A stretch of 64,000 nt of DNA from Beta vulgaris subsp. vulgaris (GCF_026745355.1 NC_079202.1:4224173-4288172); one strand, 5' to 3'; positions 1 through 11,315 are shown, counted from the first letter of the stretch. The notes: generated from the letters alone by a model not told the origin. Translations and numbers: made by a program.

Positions 1-111
1 AGACCGAGAGCTAACTATCGACACTTTGGGTTATCCGGACACATACTTCGTGAAATTGTTCAGACATGTTTGTTGCCAGGGGCAACAAGATCAAGTTGGT
101 AAGGATAAAAA

Positions 112-113
112 GA

Positions 114-159
<46 letters not shown>

Positions 160-187
160 ATATAATATAATATTATATATATATATA

Positions 188-229
<42 letters not shown>

Positions 230-231
230 TT
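112..231. repeat. Compound (TA)n / (TG)n microsatellite
   Basis: About 75 bases of TA repeat, with a few interruptions, run directly into about 40 bases of TG repeat. The array lies inside or at the edge of the decayed transposase region and is expected to be length-variable. Confidence 0.95.
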
Positions 232-239
232 TATCACTA

Positions 240-1713
240 TAGATTATTTCAATGCCCTTAACATGATTATAAACTTCGGTACCAGAAGAGCAACTTCCTC
301 TTCAACCGTCCCATCAAAGGCCTTTTTCTTAAACCAATAGGGATGGTCGCGTCTGAGGAGCTCTCGCATGCGTATATAGACATGTTTGCAACCCTTAATG
401 TATGTAGACTTTCGTATCATCTATACAAATCTGGCACAGGTTTTTCCCTTTGGTCTTATACTAAGATAAGTTCCCATAAGCTGGAAAGTCATTCATAGTA
501 CAGAAAAGCATGGCACATAGAGTGAATATCTCATTAGCATACGCATCAAATGCCGACACTCCTTCGTTCCACATCTTCTGTAAATCTTCAACAAGTGGTT
601 GGAGGTATACATCTATGTCATTTTCAGGTTGTTTTGGCCCTAATATGAGAAGCGATAACATGATATACTTGTGTTTCATGCCCAACCAAGGAGGCAAGTT
701 ATAAATAACTAAAAATATTGGTCATGTACTATGCTAAGAACTAAGGTTGCCAAAGGGGTTCATGCCATCCGTACATAATCCAAGCATTAGATTTCGAACC
801 TCATCACCACACGCCTTGTGCACCCTGTTGATACTTTTCCACTCAGGGGAATCAGCCGGATGCTTCAACGAACCATCTTTCTTCCTACGATCTGCATGCC
901 ACCGCAAATTCTTCGCATCTTTTTTAACTGAGAACATGCGCTTAAATCTAGGTATTATATGAAGATACGACAACACCTTAGCTGGTGGTCCTTCACTACC
1001 CCCAGCTCATTCACGCCTATACCTCGACAATCCACAACGTGGACACGCGGCTAAATGCTCATACTCATTCTGATAAGAACACAATCGTTTGGACAAGCAT
1101 GTATCCTCTAGTACTCTAAACCGAAAGCCCACATGAGTTTCTTAGCATAGTAGTTCGATTTTGGTAGTTCATTTCCATCAGGGAGCATATCAACTAAAAC
1201 TTCCAACAACGACGTGAAACTACAATCCGTCCAACTTGCTTTTGACTTAATATTGAAGATTGTTATCACAGCGGAAAGCTTAGTATAGTTTGTACAACCG
1301 GGATACAATGGCCTTTCAGCAACCTTAGACACAGACTCAAACATACAAGGTCGTTTGCAAGACTGATCTTCAACCTCTTGTATCATCTCGTCTACCCGAT
1401 CCCTATCATCATCCCCATAATCATCATCCCCATTCTCATCCCCGAACTCATCAACGACCTATAAATCCTTCTTTTCTTCACATACATCGTTCATTATTCT
1501 ACAACTTCTTGTATATCTCCCCTCCTCACCATGCCAAACCCATACGTGGTATTGAGGCCTTAACGCATGACGAAAGACATGCTCCCAAAGCAAATGAATA
1601 CTACTAACCTTGCTCACATTTTCACAATCGAAACAAGGACAATAAAAGTCGACTGCTCCAGAAGATGCTTGATATTCTAATGTAGATTTACAGATTTCTG
1701 AGACCCTATTCAT
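240..1713 (-). pseudogene. CACTA (En/Spm) TNP2-like transposase, broken, 5' part
   Basis: Remnant of the TNP2-type transposase that cuts and pastes CACTA elements. Read on the minus strand, 1713-1459 resembles the transposase-associated N-terminal domain (FYCPCFDCENVS, later a W-HGE motif). About 1080-734 carries CPRCG-SRY followed by a run from PRFKRMF through LRWH, KHPADSPEWK and DEVRN to GLCTDGMNPFG. 697-461 carries MPPWLGMKHKYIMLSLLILG, then GPKQPENDIDVYLQPLVEDL and DFPAYGNLS, all typical of the TNP2 family. Weaker similarity (KTKGKTCARFV, AFDGTVEEE) continues to about 240. The pieces lie in different frames with stops between them, so no single transposase can be made. The rest of the gene would lie to the left of the window. 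The family call is firm; whether some breaks are introns is not resolved. Confidence 0.85.
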
Positions 1714-2900
1714 AAATCAATCGATTTACGGATACCATACATCCAAGTACGATCCATCTCATTCAAGAAGACCTCTAATTAAACACAACCAATTATAAGT
1801 ATCAATCATATAAGCATATTCACATGCAAGACATTCACATATTGAAAACACGCATATAAAAATGAAGGCTAATAGAGTCACATGTGCAAATGTATGCATG
1901 CATCCGAAGGTCCTTATCACTCCAACCTAACCCATCATTGAACGTGTAATCTAACTAGTGAATATATGCCAACTTTTCAACTGTAATGAAAATCCAGCAG
2001 CATTTCCCTATAGTTCTCCAAGTGCACAATGTAGATAATTGCTTATCTACATATGTAAACAGAGAACAACGTAGAGAAATGACAAGTCAAGACTTTCCTT
2101 AGAATTGAAAAGAAGACATACGTTCACCACCTAAGTGAGATCAAACATCCAAGGACATTCCCAAACAGGGGACTATTCAAGACTTACTGCTAATTAGTAA
2201 GTCTTGAACAGATATCTAGGCATATGATTAATGATGATGATGATGATTAATATAACTTATACATTTCATAGCTTAATTAAATTGTTTTCATCCAATCTCA
2301 TATCAAGAAGTATACATACACATAAATTGAATCTACATATATACACAATAAAGGAAGATAGATTGAATTGTCTTTACCATAAATACATACTAATAACAAC
2401 TAATATGGAGATCGATCTCTATATATACTCTACATTATCTCCTAGTTGATTTATCGCTTCCAATATGCTAATATCTAAGACACATAAAACCAAAAAAGCA
2501 TTGTTAGCATATACTAATTACAAATTACATATTATTATAAAAAATACATTAATATATAAAAATTATCATATCTTACCCACATTGAAACACATTAGAACTA
2601 ACTTTTCTCATTAATTTAAACTATAAACAAATTATAAATGAAATATGTTCACATTCAACTAATTAAGTTAATAGCTAATGTAGCTCATCAAAAAATTCAA
2701 ACTATCATAAAAATCCCAAAATCACAATAATTCACTAGTTTACAGTTACAAAAATCCAAAAATTTCACCTCCTATAACTCAATTACGAATCCCTAACACC
2801 ATTGTAAGTTTGTAACCTCCAACAAAATTGATAATTTAACCTTTGAAATCACGATAATCAAACATATATTCAAAAAATTAAATTAATTAAGAAAACTAAA
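1714..2900. other. AT-rich non-coding interior of the left CACTA
   Basis: I see no gene here. Short homopurine and AT-rich runs dominate, with a small GAT microsatellite at 2231-2247. The position between the transposase domain and the GC-rich subterminal patch suggests leader or intron sequence of the CACTA element. Confidence 0.5.
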
Positions 2901-3244
2901 TTGCAAACCTAGCTAGGACGCGGTGGTGCGATGGTAGCTGGCCCGGGGTAGTGGTGTACGGCTGCGTGAGAGGTGGTGGGTTGCACGCATGTGGGTGGCG
3001 CGCATGTGGTCCGACTGTTAGGGCTTTAGTTAGGATCAAAGTAGAGGATCGAAGGAGAGGGAACTCACTGCTAGGACGCGGTGGTGTGTGGTATAGGGTG
3101 GCGCGCAGGAGAGCGGTGCGGTGCTGCTACCGGTGAGGAAGGAGAGGGTTGAGAAAATATCAGCGAGCGAGGGAACTTGAAAATGAATGCACGTTTTGTG
3201 TACTGTATGTAATTGGCAAATTAATTTTTTTAAAAACATATATA

Positions 3245-3353
3245 TTAAAAAGGGCTGCGGTTTTGGGCCTGACCGTAGCCCTTCACTTAAGGGTTGTGGT
3301 TTTGGGAGTCACAACCCTTTTAAAGCAGCAAATGAGTTTTTTTTCCTCTAGTG
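3245..3353 (-). repeat. CACTA terminal and subterminal repeats
   Basis: Alternating direct and inverted copies of a motif of about 10 bases (GGGCTGCGGTTTT, GGGTTGTGGTTTT and their complements) end in the TAGTG terminus. In En/Spm elements such motifs are transposase-binding sites; that role is inferred here. Confidence 0.7.
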
Positions 3354-3356
3354 TTA

Positions 3357-3608
3357 CCACCTCTATTTCTTATTAATCTACTAACGTTATCATTTGACAT
3401 TATTCACATATTTCACTTTGATTATCATTTATATACCTAAGGATAAACACAGTCATGCAAGATCTTGTTAGATTCATCTCAATATAAAATTCCAAATATA
3501 TCTACTCATTAAAATATTTACTTATTCGTAATTAAAGATATAATGATCAAAGTTTTACCTTGACAAGTGTGAAAGTCAAATGATATAGATTAAAAAGAAA
3601 CGAGGTAG
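3357..3608. mobile_element. Stowaway-type MITE, degenerate
   Basis: Imperfect terminal inverted repeats CCACCTCTATTTCTTA (left) and, from the right end, CTACCTCGTTTCTTTT, flanked by TA on both sides (3355-3356, 3609-3610). The inner segment around CAAGATCTTGTTAGATTC is shared with the Stowaway copy at 38893-39212 (TGATCTTGTTAGATTC), so both belong to one family. The CACTA terminus sits directly against its left end. Confidence 0.7.
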
Positions 3609-3975
3609 TATCAATAAATTTAAATAATTATAAGTTACAATAAGTTTCAAATAAATTCAGATAAGCTTAGATATTTTAAGATGAAAACAACGTCCCTAGG
3701 TTAACAGTCACATAATCCCAAAGAGCTCATTCAACCAAATGGCACTACACTTAGAGGTCTAGGCATTGCACTTAATGATACTTAGTCATTTAATCCACAT
3801 AATACTCGAGTTTTGTGTCAATATTATTGCGTTTGGTTGGACGGCTTCAAGAAAGTGAAAGGGAATAAAGTTCCTTGTTTCCTTTGTGAGTTTTTTGGCT
3901 AGTGCTTTTGGCAAACCCTTTACCACTTTTTTGGTTTAGAATTACCCCATATCCCTCTAACATACAACCACCAAT
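3609..3975. other. Unannotated AT-rich interval
   Basis: No gene or clear repeat is seen. It separates the MITE from the ATT microsatellite. Confidence 0.5.
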
Positions 3976-4574
3976 AGAATTATTATTATTATTATTATTA
4001 TTACTATTATTATTATTATGATTATTATGATTATTATTATTATTATTATTATTAAATTATTATTATTATTACTATTATTTATTATTAATTACTATTATTA
4101 GCTATTATTATTCAATATATTAATTATCATTATTATTATTAATGATCATTAATATTTACTATTTTACTTTTATTTTTATTATTAGTATAATTTTTTTTTT
4201 GGTTATTATTTGTTATCTAATCATCTTATTATTATTATATTTTGATAATTATTATTATTATTATTATTATTATTTATTATTATTATTATTACTATTATTA
4301 TTATTATTACTTTTACTACTATTATTACTGTTATTATTATTACTATCATCATCATTATTATTATTATCATTACTTATTATTATTTATTTATTGAATATTA
4401 TTATATGTTATTATTATATCATTGTTAATTACTATTTCTATTATTAATTATTATATCATTATTAATTACTATTTCTATTATTAATTTACTATGATTATTA
4501 TGTATATTATTAATAATATTTACTCATTATTATTATTATTTATTATTACTATTTTATTATTATTATTTAATATT
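3976..4574. repeat. Long imperfect (ATT)n microsatellite
   Basis: About 600 bases of ATT/TTA triplets with scattered AC, ATC and AAT interruptions. Long open frames here encode only Leu/Ile/Tyr runs and are artefacts of the triplet repeat. Confidence 0.95.
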
Positions 4575-5485
4575 ACCCCTCACAAATATTTTTTTATACT
4601 ATGTACCCTCCCAAGTTTTCAAATTCACCATATACTCTCCAATTTTCAAAAAATAGCGTATGCTAGTCATTAACCCCTAATCCCCACACATCCCTAATTA
4701 ACTACCCTAAACCTAAGCCAAATCCTAACATTAACCCCTAATCTAATAACCTAATCATCCTCCCCTACCCCTTAACCCTTCCCCTCACTGGCCCACCACC
4801 CGAGCACCCCCATCCCTACCACCCCCGAAGGCCCCCCTCCCCTTCCCTTGCTAAACGCACAACCCCCTCCCCTGTTGAACGTGCAACCCCCGCCTTAGAA
4901 AAATTCATCGCCATTGTTCTTCACGTCTTGCGAAAGCTCACCCCCAAAAAATCTGCAATCTCTCCTTGATTTTATGTAGATCTTGCCTAGATTTTTTTGG
5001 GGTTTTCGAAGGGGGTGGGTAAAGGGGCTGCGAGATTCGAAGGGGGTGGGGGAGGGGGGCTGCATGATTCTAAGGGGTGGGGCAGGGGGATGCAAGCTGG
5101 GGGTGGTGGGAGGGGGGGTTTACGTGAGCAGGGGTGAGGAAAACGGGGCTACTGCGCTGTTGGGGATGGGGGCTGCGGGGATGGGGGATGGGGTTGGGCT
5201 GCAAGGGTGGGTGGGGGATGGGGGATGATTGGGTGGTTAGGGTTAAGGTATTAGTTTAGGGATTAAGGGTAGGGTTAGGGTTAGAGAGGATTAGGATTTA
5301 GGGGATCGGAGATAATGAGATTTAAAAGGTGGATTAGGGATTAATGACTAACAAAAGTCTAACGCCATTAGTCATAAGGGTAAGTGGATGTATTTTAAAA
5401 AATGGGGGGTATATGGTGAATTTGGAAACTTACGAGGGTATATAGTACCAAACAAAAATGTCGAGGGTATGTCGTTAAAAAACCG
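4575..5485. mobile_element. Palindromic MULE-like element, copy 1 (left end truncated)
   Basis: The right end reads GTTAAAAAACCG and is the same terminus as the intact copy at 20664-21849. Both arms carry the same text in opposite orientation: left about 4575-4680 (ACCCCTCACAAATA, CAAATTCACCATATAC), right about 5355-5485 (GGGTATATGGTGAATTTGG and so on). The left arm lacks roughly the first 17 bases. Between the arms, the left half is C-rich with CCCTAA-like motifs and the right half G-rich with TTAGGG-like motifs, so the whole unit could fold on itself. The right flank is TATTATTAA; the left flank has TATTATTTAA, close to a 9-bp duplication. It sits inside the ATT microsatellite. No coding sequence is supported. 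Confidence 0.75.
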
Positions 5486-5715
5486 TATTATTAATATTAT
5501 TATTAATTATGTTATTATTATTAATATTTATATTATTATTATTAATATTACTATTTATTATTATCAAATATTATTATTACTAATTTTTTATGATTATTGA
5601 TTGTTTATTAATTTTTATTATTTATTATTATTTATTATTTATTAATTTTTATTATTAGTTATTTATCATCATTTTCATTAATTATTAATATCAATATTAT
5701 TAATGATTATTTATT
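5486..5715. repeat. (ATT)n microsatellite, right part
   Basis: Continuation of the ATT/TTA array on the other side of the MULE insertion. It suggests one original array of about 0.8 kb that was split by the insertion. Confidence 0.9.
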
Positions 5716-5717
5716 TA

Positions 5718-5961
5718 CTTCCTCCGTCTCAAAATATTATGACACCTTCACTTTTCACGCATGTCAATGCAAAATTTTGAGGATATATATCTCCAATTTT
5801 GTATTTGTAAAAGTTATAAAAAGTATATATTAAGTTTATTCTAACAAGATTTCACAGGACTATATTTTTATTCATGTATAAATCACAAAGGATGGTCAAA
5901 GTGAAATTTCTGAATAGTGTAAAAATGTCAAAGTGTCACATTTAATTTGAAATGGAGGACT
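5718..5961. mobile_element. Stowaway-type MITE (Tc1/mariner-derived)
   Basis: Starts CTTCCTCCGTCTCAAAATAT and ends, read from the right, AGTCCTCCATTTCAAAT. The ends are flanked by TA at 5716-5717 and 5962-5963. Inner inverted segments pair TGACACCTTCACTTTTCAC with GTGAAATTTCTG and AAAGTGTCAC. Length 244 bp, no coding capacity. The CTCCGTC terminus and TA target are diagnostic of plant Stowaway elements. Confidence 0.85.
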
Positions 5962-5963
5962 TA

Positions 5964-6399
5964 TTATTATTTTTATTATGATTATTTATTTATTTATATT
6001 TTTATTTATTTTTATTAATTTAATCATAGTAATATTAAAGATAGTGACAATTTTCCATTTTCTTTGATGATCTTAATAATAGTAGTGACAATTTTACATT
6101 CCCTTTCATGTTCTTAATAACCAAATAACATGTTTAATCAAAGGTGGAAAACCCTTTCGATCCCCTTGTAACTTTTTATCATACCCTTTTTTTTTTGCTA
6201 CATAAGAGTAATATTATAACACCAAAAAGATATTTACAACCTAAAGGATCAAAGAAAAATGGCAAACCAACTAGGTTCGACTCCCCCAAAACCCCAACGA
6301 CTCTAACAACACAACTATACATCATCTTAACACCAATTGATCAAACCAATTGCTATCTCTCACTGAATTCTTTTAAGGTTTAACCCCATTGAGGCTCAT
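5964..6399. other. Unannotated AT-rich interval
   Basis: After a short tail of ATT repeat there is AT-rich sequence with no supported gene. The open frame at 6144-6383 has no recognisable domain. Confidence 0.5.
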
Positions 6400-7510
6400 A
6401 ATCAACTGAGCTTTGAGTTGCTTGGCAATTTTGTCTATCATCTAGAAAGTTCCATTCCACCATGCTTCATTCCTAGCCCACCAAACTGTGTGAATCACAT
6501 CATCCAGACAAGCACAAATGACTTTCTTTTGAAACTGACTTTTACTGGATCTGCTAATAGTCCTCAAGAGTTTCTGATACTGAACCTGATTTGTCTGCAT
6601 TTGCAGCCATTGCAAAATAATCTTTAAATAGCAATTTGCATAATTACACTGAAAAAGAGGTGAGCATTTGATTCATTTCCATCCTGGCAGAGCATGCATG
6701 AACTGGAGTTAGGCAGTCCCATTTGCATAAGCCTATATGTAGTTTTCAACCTCCCATGCATGACGAACCAGCATATAAATCTATGCTTCGGGATTGACAA
6801 CCTATTCCAAATATATGTGTCCCAGTTTACCTTCGCATATTCTCCAGTCTACATGTTGTACATTTTTTTTCACACTATACACAAGAATGGCAAGAAACTC
6901 TTCTCTATAAATAAAATTCTTAATCTCTTTCTTCATCTTGCATATCTGCTTCCAGTAGCAACTGCTATTAGAGGGGGGAACATACCCCCAACAATCATCA
7001 TCCTTGATATACACATAATGGGCCCATTTTATCCATAAGTTATCATGTTTAGTAGCAATTGCCTATATGTACTTTGTGATAGCTGCTTTGTTCCAAAGTT
7101 TGATATTTCTCACACCCAAACCTCCTGCTTTCTTTCGGGTACATATAGTGTCTCTATGTTGCTGCTTTCTGACTATAATAACACCCACTCCACAAGTGAG
7201 CACGACACACATTCTCAACTAGCTTTAAAATGGTCTTAGGTATGAAAAAGACATGTGCCCAATACACATGGAGACTCAAAAGAACTGAGTTGATAAGTTG
7301 CTCCAAATCTTGATTCTCATACACATCTTCTCTACTATACTTTCATATTCAGCCAGTGGAATTTTCTTTACACAAAAGCACTCCCATATTTCTAAATGGA
7401 AGGTTACTGTGCTTGAAGCCTGTTGCAAACAATCGTCCCTTCATATGTATCTCATGCGATTGTTTTTTCAACATCTTGAAAAATTGCAAAATGTGAGTTA
7501 CGAATAAAAA
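6400..7510 (-). pseudogene. LINE (L1-type) ORF2 remnant: RT C-terminus and zf-RVT region
   Basis: On the minus strand, pieces in shifting frames read like the end of plant L1 reverse transcriptase and the following zf-RVT domain. 7500-7200 gives EKMCMRIKIWSNLS followed by GHVFFIPKTILKLVENVCR. 7140-6810 gives GVRNIKLWNKAAITKY-like text, then MYIKDDDCWGYVPPSNSSCY and WKQICKMK. 6800-6430 gives RHAWEVEN, then a cysteine-rich stretch (MHALPGWK, PLFQCNYAN) and DDVIHTVWWARNEAWWNGTF. Many frameshifts and stops make it dead. The catalytic RT core (FADD) is not present, so this is a 5'-truncated or decayed copy. Confidence 0.75.
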
Positions 7511-7985
7511 CAATAAAATATTAATATTTTTTTAGGTAAAGTCAGATAAAAGATCCTACTACGCCAAAATCTGGCATTAGTCATTCTAGCTAGAATTAAC
7601 AAGCTAGACATATCGGAGTTTGCCCTCCCAAAAGTTTCCTTAATGGATATTGAACAAATATCTATGAAGTTGTAAGATACCGTCCTTATTAGTAGGTCGA
7701 GCTTAGCTTGATATGTAGGATAGTAGATATATCTTGTATTGAAGGTCTTGAAGGATGAAAGAGTGTGAGGGTTATGGATCTTCAGAGATTGACATGCATT
7801 GCGTCGGAAGCGTTTCGATGAAGCAACATTGGGTCTGGCGTTTCTTGGGGTTTTCTTTCTTTTCTATAGCATTTGTTTGGCAAATTACAACTATTTTTTT
7901 GGCATACTTGCCACAATAACCTAGATATCAAAGCTACAATGTTTAGTAGGAAAATATTGCCAACGAATATGTATCCTTACTGGTA
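7511..7985. other. Unannotated interval between two LINE remnants
   Basis: No gene is supported. TACTACGCCAAAATCTGG at 7557-7574 resembles a decayed CACTA-type terminus but has no partner end in view. Confidence 0.35.
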
Positions 7986-7989
7986 ATTC

Positions 7990-8795
7990 GTAACCTAAAA
8001 CTTTTGACCACTTGTTTTTTAATTGCCCAAACTCCCAAAATATTTGGCAACTTTGCAGAGGTTAAGTCTTGGTGCGATCCGCCATTGTCCTTCCCCTCCA
8101 CTTTATACTTCTTACAGGATTTCAAGGGTAATCATACACTGTCGAAATGCATCTTTCTTTTCTGTAGCATTTGAAAAGAGAGAAATTATATTATTTTTAA
8201 CAATGAAAAATGGGGCCCCCAACGTGTCGTTCATCGAGCCAAATTTGCTCATGAAAAATGAAAGTGACGCTTACAAGTGGATACTTGTCAGGCTGTTGTA
8301 TCTCCTCTTAAAGAGGCACTACCCCCTTAACCTCACCCCCCCCCCCTTCTTTGGCTACTCTTGTAGCCTGGGATCTTCCACCTCACTCATTCTACAAATT
8401 AAACTTCGATGGTTATGTTCATGGATTGGATGCAGCTGCTGGTTTCATTATCCATAATCACGAGGGCCATCTCCTTAACGCCAAAGCCTTCAATCTTGGC
8501 CACACTTTGGTTCTCATTACCAAAACCATTGCGCTGCAGCGAGGTATGCAACAAGATACATCAAATTAGCTCTGCAATCGGGTGTTCACAACACCATCAT
8601 TGAAGTGGATAACATCTTGGTAATCAACGCCATCACATTAATATTTGCTCTACTCTTTGGAAGATTGCTAATATTATTGCTAATTGTAAGCTCATGCTCA
8701 CTCATTTTGCCTCTTGTCAAGTCAGACATGTATTCAGAGAAGCAAATCGTGTTGCGGATTGATAGTCAATGTAGGACACCTAGTAATATCTTGTT
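7990..8795 (+). pseudogene. LINE ORF2 remnant: zf-RVT end and RNase H-like (RVT_3) domain
   Basis: Around 7998-8060 the plus strand reads DHLFFNCPNSQNIWQLC, the end of the zf-RVT domain of plant LINEs. At 8351-8560 it reads LVAWDLPPHSFYKLNFDG, then AAAGFIIHNHEGHLLNAKAF and further match to RVT_3. After a frameshift, the text at 8560-8765 (AIEVDN-type motif, ASCQVRHVFREANRVAD) matches the end of the same RNase H fold, including the HVxREAN motif. The two parts are joined by sequence with stops and a C-run at 8335-8347. It is on the opposite strand from the LINE remnant at 6400-7510 and so comes from a different insertion. Confidence 0.75.
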
Positions 8796-9605
8796 TTAAT
8801 ATTTCTCCTTATAATAACTTTTCTCTTACTTCCAATTTTGTATCTGACACATTACGTATTCTGCTCGTGAAAAAGATAGCCTAATATTTTTTTCTTACCT
8901 TTAAAAAAAAAAATGATTCGGTATGACATGCGGCTTATTTTAGCATAGAGATGGAAAAAAAAGGAGTTTCACGCACACCACTTTAATACGTTCTAGTTGT
9001 GTTAAAGAAGGCCACAGATGGCAGAGAAATCTTCTCGCACAAAAAAAAAAACACGTTGAGGCCCATGTTTGTCAAATATTACTATATTAGTACATGTCCA
9101 CCAGCAGTACTAAACTATCTAAGCCCACCTTTCAATCTCTTTTATCAAGTTATATTCCACTATTTCGAGCTTAGCCCATTTATGATTACTGCTTGTTATT
9201 TTTGGTTTCTTTGGTGATAGATTTAGTTTGCACTTCTTCTACGGTTCTGCCCAAGCAGATTGCATAAATTACATGGTAATCGAGTAGTTGTAATGGGCTA
9301 GGCTGGGTTGAAATTTGGAAAAAGAGTGGCTTTTTTAGGCCAAAGTCTCGAGTTAGGTCAAGCCTTGGGCTGATTTTATAGGCCAACTAGACTTTCAATA
9401 GTATTGTCAAGCGGGGCAAAAACTTAGCCTTTTTTTGCCCACAAATTAGGTTGGGCCAGTTTCGAATTATGGAGCAAAATATTATACCCAAGAATCACTC
9501 TTTTTTAGATGGGGCTAATGTTGTATCAGCTCTATTATTGAGCTACGATCATTATAGAACAATTGTGCTTAGAAACTAACAACTAGTGAACTAATAATAT
9601 ACTAA
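8796..9605. other. Unannotated interval
   Basis: AT-rich sequence with A-runs at about 8903-8913 and 9042-9051. No gene or recognisable repeat is supported. Confidence 0.45.
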
Positions 9606-9617
9606 CTAGAATTTTTT

Positions 9618-9632
9618 GCACGCAATGCGTGC
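9618..9632 (-). other. Helitron 3' hairpin
   Basis: GCACGC and GCGTGC arms around a 3-base loop, followed by an A/T-rich spacer and CTAG. In Helitrons this hairpin marks the end of rolling-circle transfer. Confidence 0.8.
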
Positions 9633-9728
9633 TTGAATTTTTTTCGAAACATAAACTCGATTTTTTTCGGCATAAGAGTTAAAATTTGAACATTAGACAT
9701 ACGAAGTATAATTGTTTTTAGTTGCAAA

Positions 9729-10363
9729 TTTTTTTTTTTTTTTTTTTGAATAGTAAAATTAATTCATTAATAAAAAGTCATACGACATCTACATAAGCAA
9801 TCGAATCAAACAAATACATAAGTTGAATCAAACAAAAATTTCCTTCATAAAAACTACGATCGTCAAACAAATCTTGCAATGTGGAACATCTCCCGCTTAT
9901 ATCGCTGGAAAATACAACCTTGTTGGAGAGACAATCTAACGATCCCTTGTAGTCGTGAGGATGATTTCCGTCGGATTCATCTGACCGTATTCGAAAAATT
10001 GATAACCTTTGTGATCCCGCATAATTCTTCACCAACAAAATAATTTCACGACAATCCATTAGATCTAGTATCCCGGATTGTAACATGTAGAAATTCCCCC
10101 TCTAAAAGAGGAGAAAAACCCTGTCTTTCGAAGGACGTCGAAAAACCTTATCTTTCAAAGGAGATCGAAAAACCTTTTCTTACGAAGGAGATCGAAAACC
10201 CTTTCTTTCAAGGGAGAAATCGTTATTGAAAACCTAAAAACAAATAAAAAACAAAGGTGGGGGCTTTCCAACGGTGAAAACCGATGGAAGCCCCTTTAAA
10301 AATCAACAATGGAGGCTAGGGTTTTTGAAAGTAGAGAGGAGAGAGGGGAGAGAGAAAAGTTCG
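9729..10363 (-). mobile_element. Poly(A) retroelement (truncated LINE or SINE-like) inside the Helitron
   Basis: An 11-bp target duplication TTAGTTGCAAA lies at 9718-9728 and 10364-10374. On the minus strand the insert ends in AATTTTACTATTC followed by a long A-run (T-run at about 9729-9746). The 5' part has CT-rich leader sequence and four degenerate copies of GGTTTTTCGATCTCCTT-type repeats (10100-10215). A 102-codon open frame at 9778-10086 matches no family I recognise. TSD plus poly(A) tail indicate insertion by target-primed reverse transcription. A related leader and tail occur in the larger retroelement at 11316/21993. Confidence 0.75.
10100..10215 (-). repeat. Tandem repeats, about 26-30 bp, in retroelement leader
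   Basis: Four imperfect copies of a unit containing GAAAAACCTTTTCTTACGAA-like text. They lie in the presumed leader of the inserted retroelement. Confidence 0.7.
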
Positions 10364-11315
10364 TTAGTTGCAAAATTTTATTCGTTTAGTTTATGTCACT
10401 TAAATCTCTCACCATTTTTTTTTTTTTTTACTTTTCAAAGTTAAATTCTATGAACAAAATAGAAATTTTATTGAATTTATTTTATGATCTCTAATATTAT
10501 AATTTTTTAGTTGATTTTTGAATTAAGTACAGCCCTTCTTAAATTGTAAATAAAGTGGACACTTTAATTTCAAGTCAATTTTTTCATAGGTTGTAGTTTG
10601 TAAGTGAATTTTTATGTTTTTTGTAAAGTTTTGTCATTTTAGTGATTTGCATAACGTAAATTAGGAAAACCCTCATTTTAGTGATTTACATAAACCTTTT
10701 TACCTTGATAATTATCGTTATTATATAATAAAAGTTAGGTCCAAATATATGTAAAAGTTTCATTATATATAGGAAACACTATAAAAAAGTAAATAATTTT
10801 TTTCCTTGTTTAATTTCTAAATTCTAATTTCACTACAAATACACCTCTATTTTTTATCATGACCCGCCATTAATTGTGAATGGTTCTTAAATAGTGATTT
10901 GTAAGTAAATTTTTGTAAATGTTTTTGTATGTATTGACGTTCTAGGTTATTAGTTTTAGTTTGTATGTTAATTTTAAGTTTTAATAGAGTTTCCTGATTA
11001 TTTGAATGGTTTACGTGATTTTCATAACATGATTTTGTCAATTGTATGAGTGATTTGTAAAGTTTCTTCTTTTAAGTGATTTGTGAATGAGTGTTGTAAA
11101 TTAATTTTCGGTAGTTTCTTTGAGTGCCGATTTTGATTTTGACATTTCTTTTGTAATTTAGAAAGGGAAGGGGGGCAAAATAGACATTTCAAAAGAGGAC
11201 ACCATTGCTCCCCCCCTTCCCTTATATAATAGAGATATGTAAAACAAAGTGATAACTAGCAAATATGCTTGGAAACTTTATTTCTCCGTTTACCTGTAAA
11301 GTAACTTTAAAAAAT

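Larger units (their letters stand above)
1..3353 (-). mobile_element. CACTA/En-Spm DNA transposon, partial (5' end at 3353)
   Basis: The element runs leftwards. Its terminus is TAGTG at 3349-3353, which on the minus strand reads CACTAGAGGAAAAAAAA. Just inside (about 3250-3325) are short inverted subterminal motifs: GGGCTGCGGTTTTGGG, ACCGTAGCCC, GGGTTGTGGTTTTGGG and GTCACAACCC, as expected for CACTA subterminal regions. TNP2 remnants lie at 240-1713 in the matching orientation. 1714-2900 is AT-rich with no supported coding, probably leader or intron of the element. 2915-3140 is a GC-rich patch. The other terminus is outside the window, so the target duplication cannot be checked; the 3 bases outside this end are TTA. 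Confidence 0.8.
9606..11235 (-). mobile_element. Non-autonomous Helitron
   Basis: Read on the minus strand the element starts TCTCTATTATATAAG at 11235 and ends TTCTAG at 9606. A perfect 15-nt palindrome GCACGCATTGCGTGC (9618-9632) lies eight bases before the terminal CTAG. The host bases outside are A (before TC) and T (after CTAG), the usual A/T insertion site of Helitrons. The 5' TC, the 3' hairpin close to CTRR and the lack of a target duplication together define a Helitron. No Rep/helicase gene is present. Length 1630 bp, of which about 635 bp is a later retroelement insertion. The same 5' terminus recurs at 40340. Confidence 0.8.

Noticed and set aside
4142..4447. Long open frames rich in Leu, Ile and Tyr
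   Set aside because: They are produced by the ATT triplet array; the same holds for 13816-14013.
5240..5290. TTAGGG-like motifs as possible interstitial telomere repeat
   Set aside because: Units are irregular (TTAGGGTTAAGG, GTTAGGGTTAGAG) and mirror CCCTAA-like text in the other arm of the MULE, so they belong to that element.
7557..7575. TACTACGCCAAAATCTGG as a CACTA end
   Set aside because: First base is not C, and no partner terminus or subterminal repeats were found.
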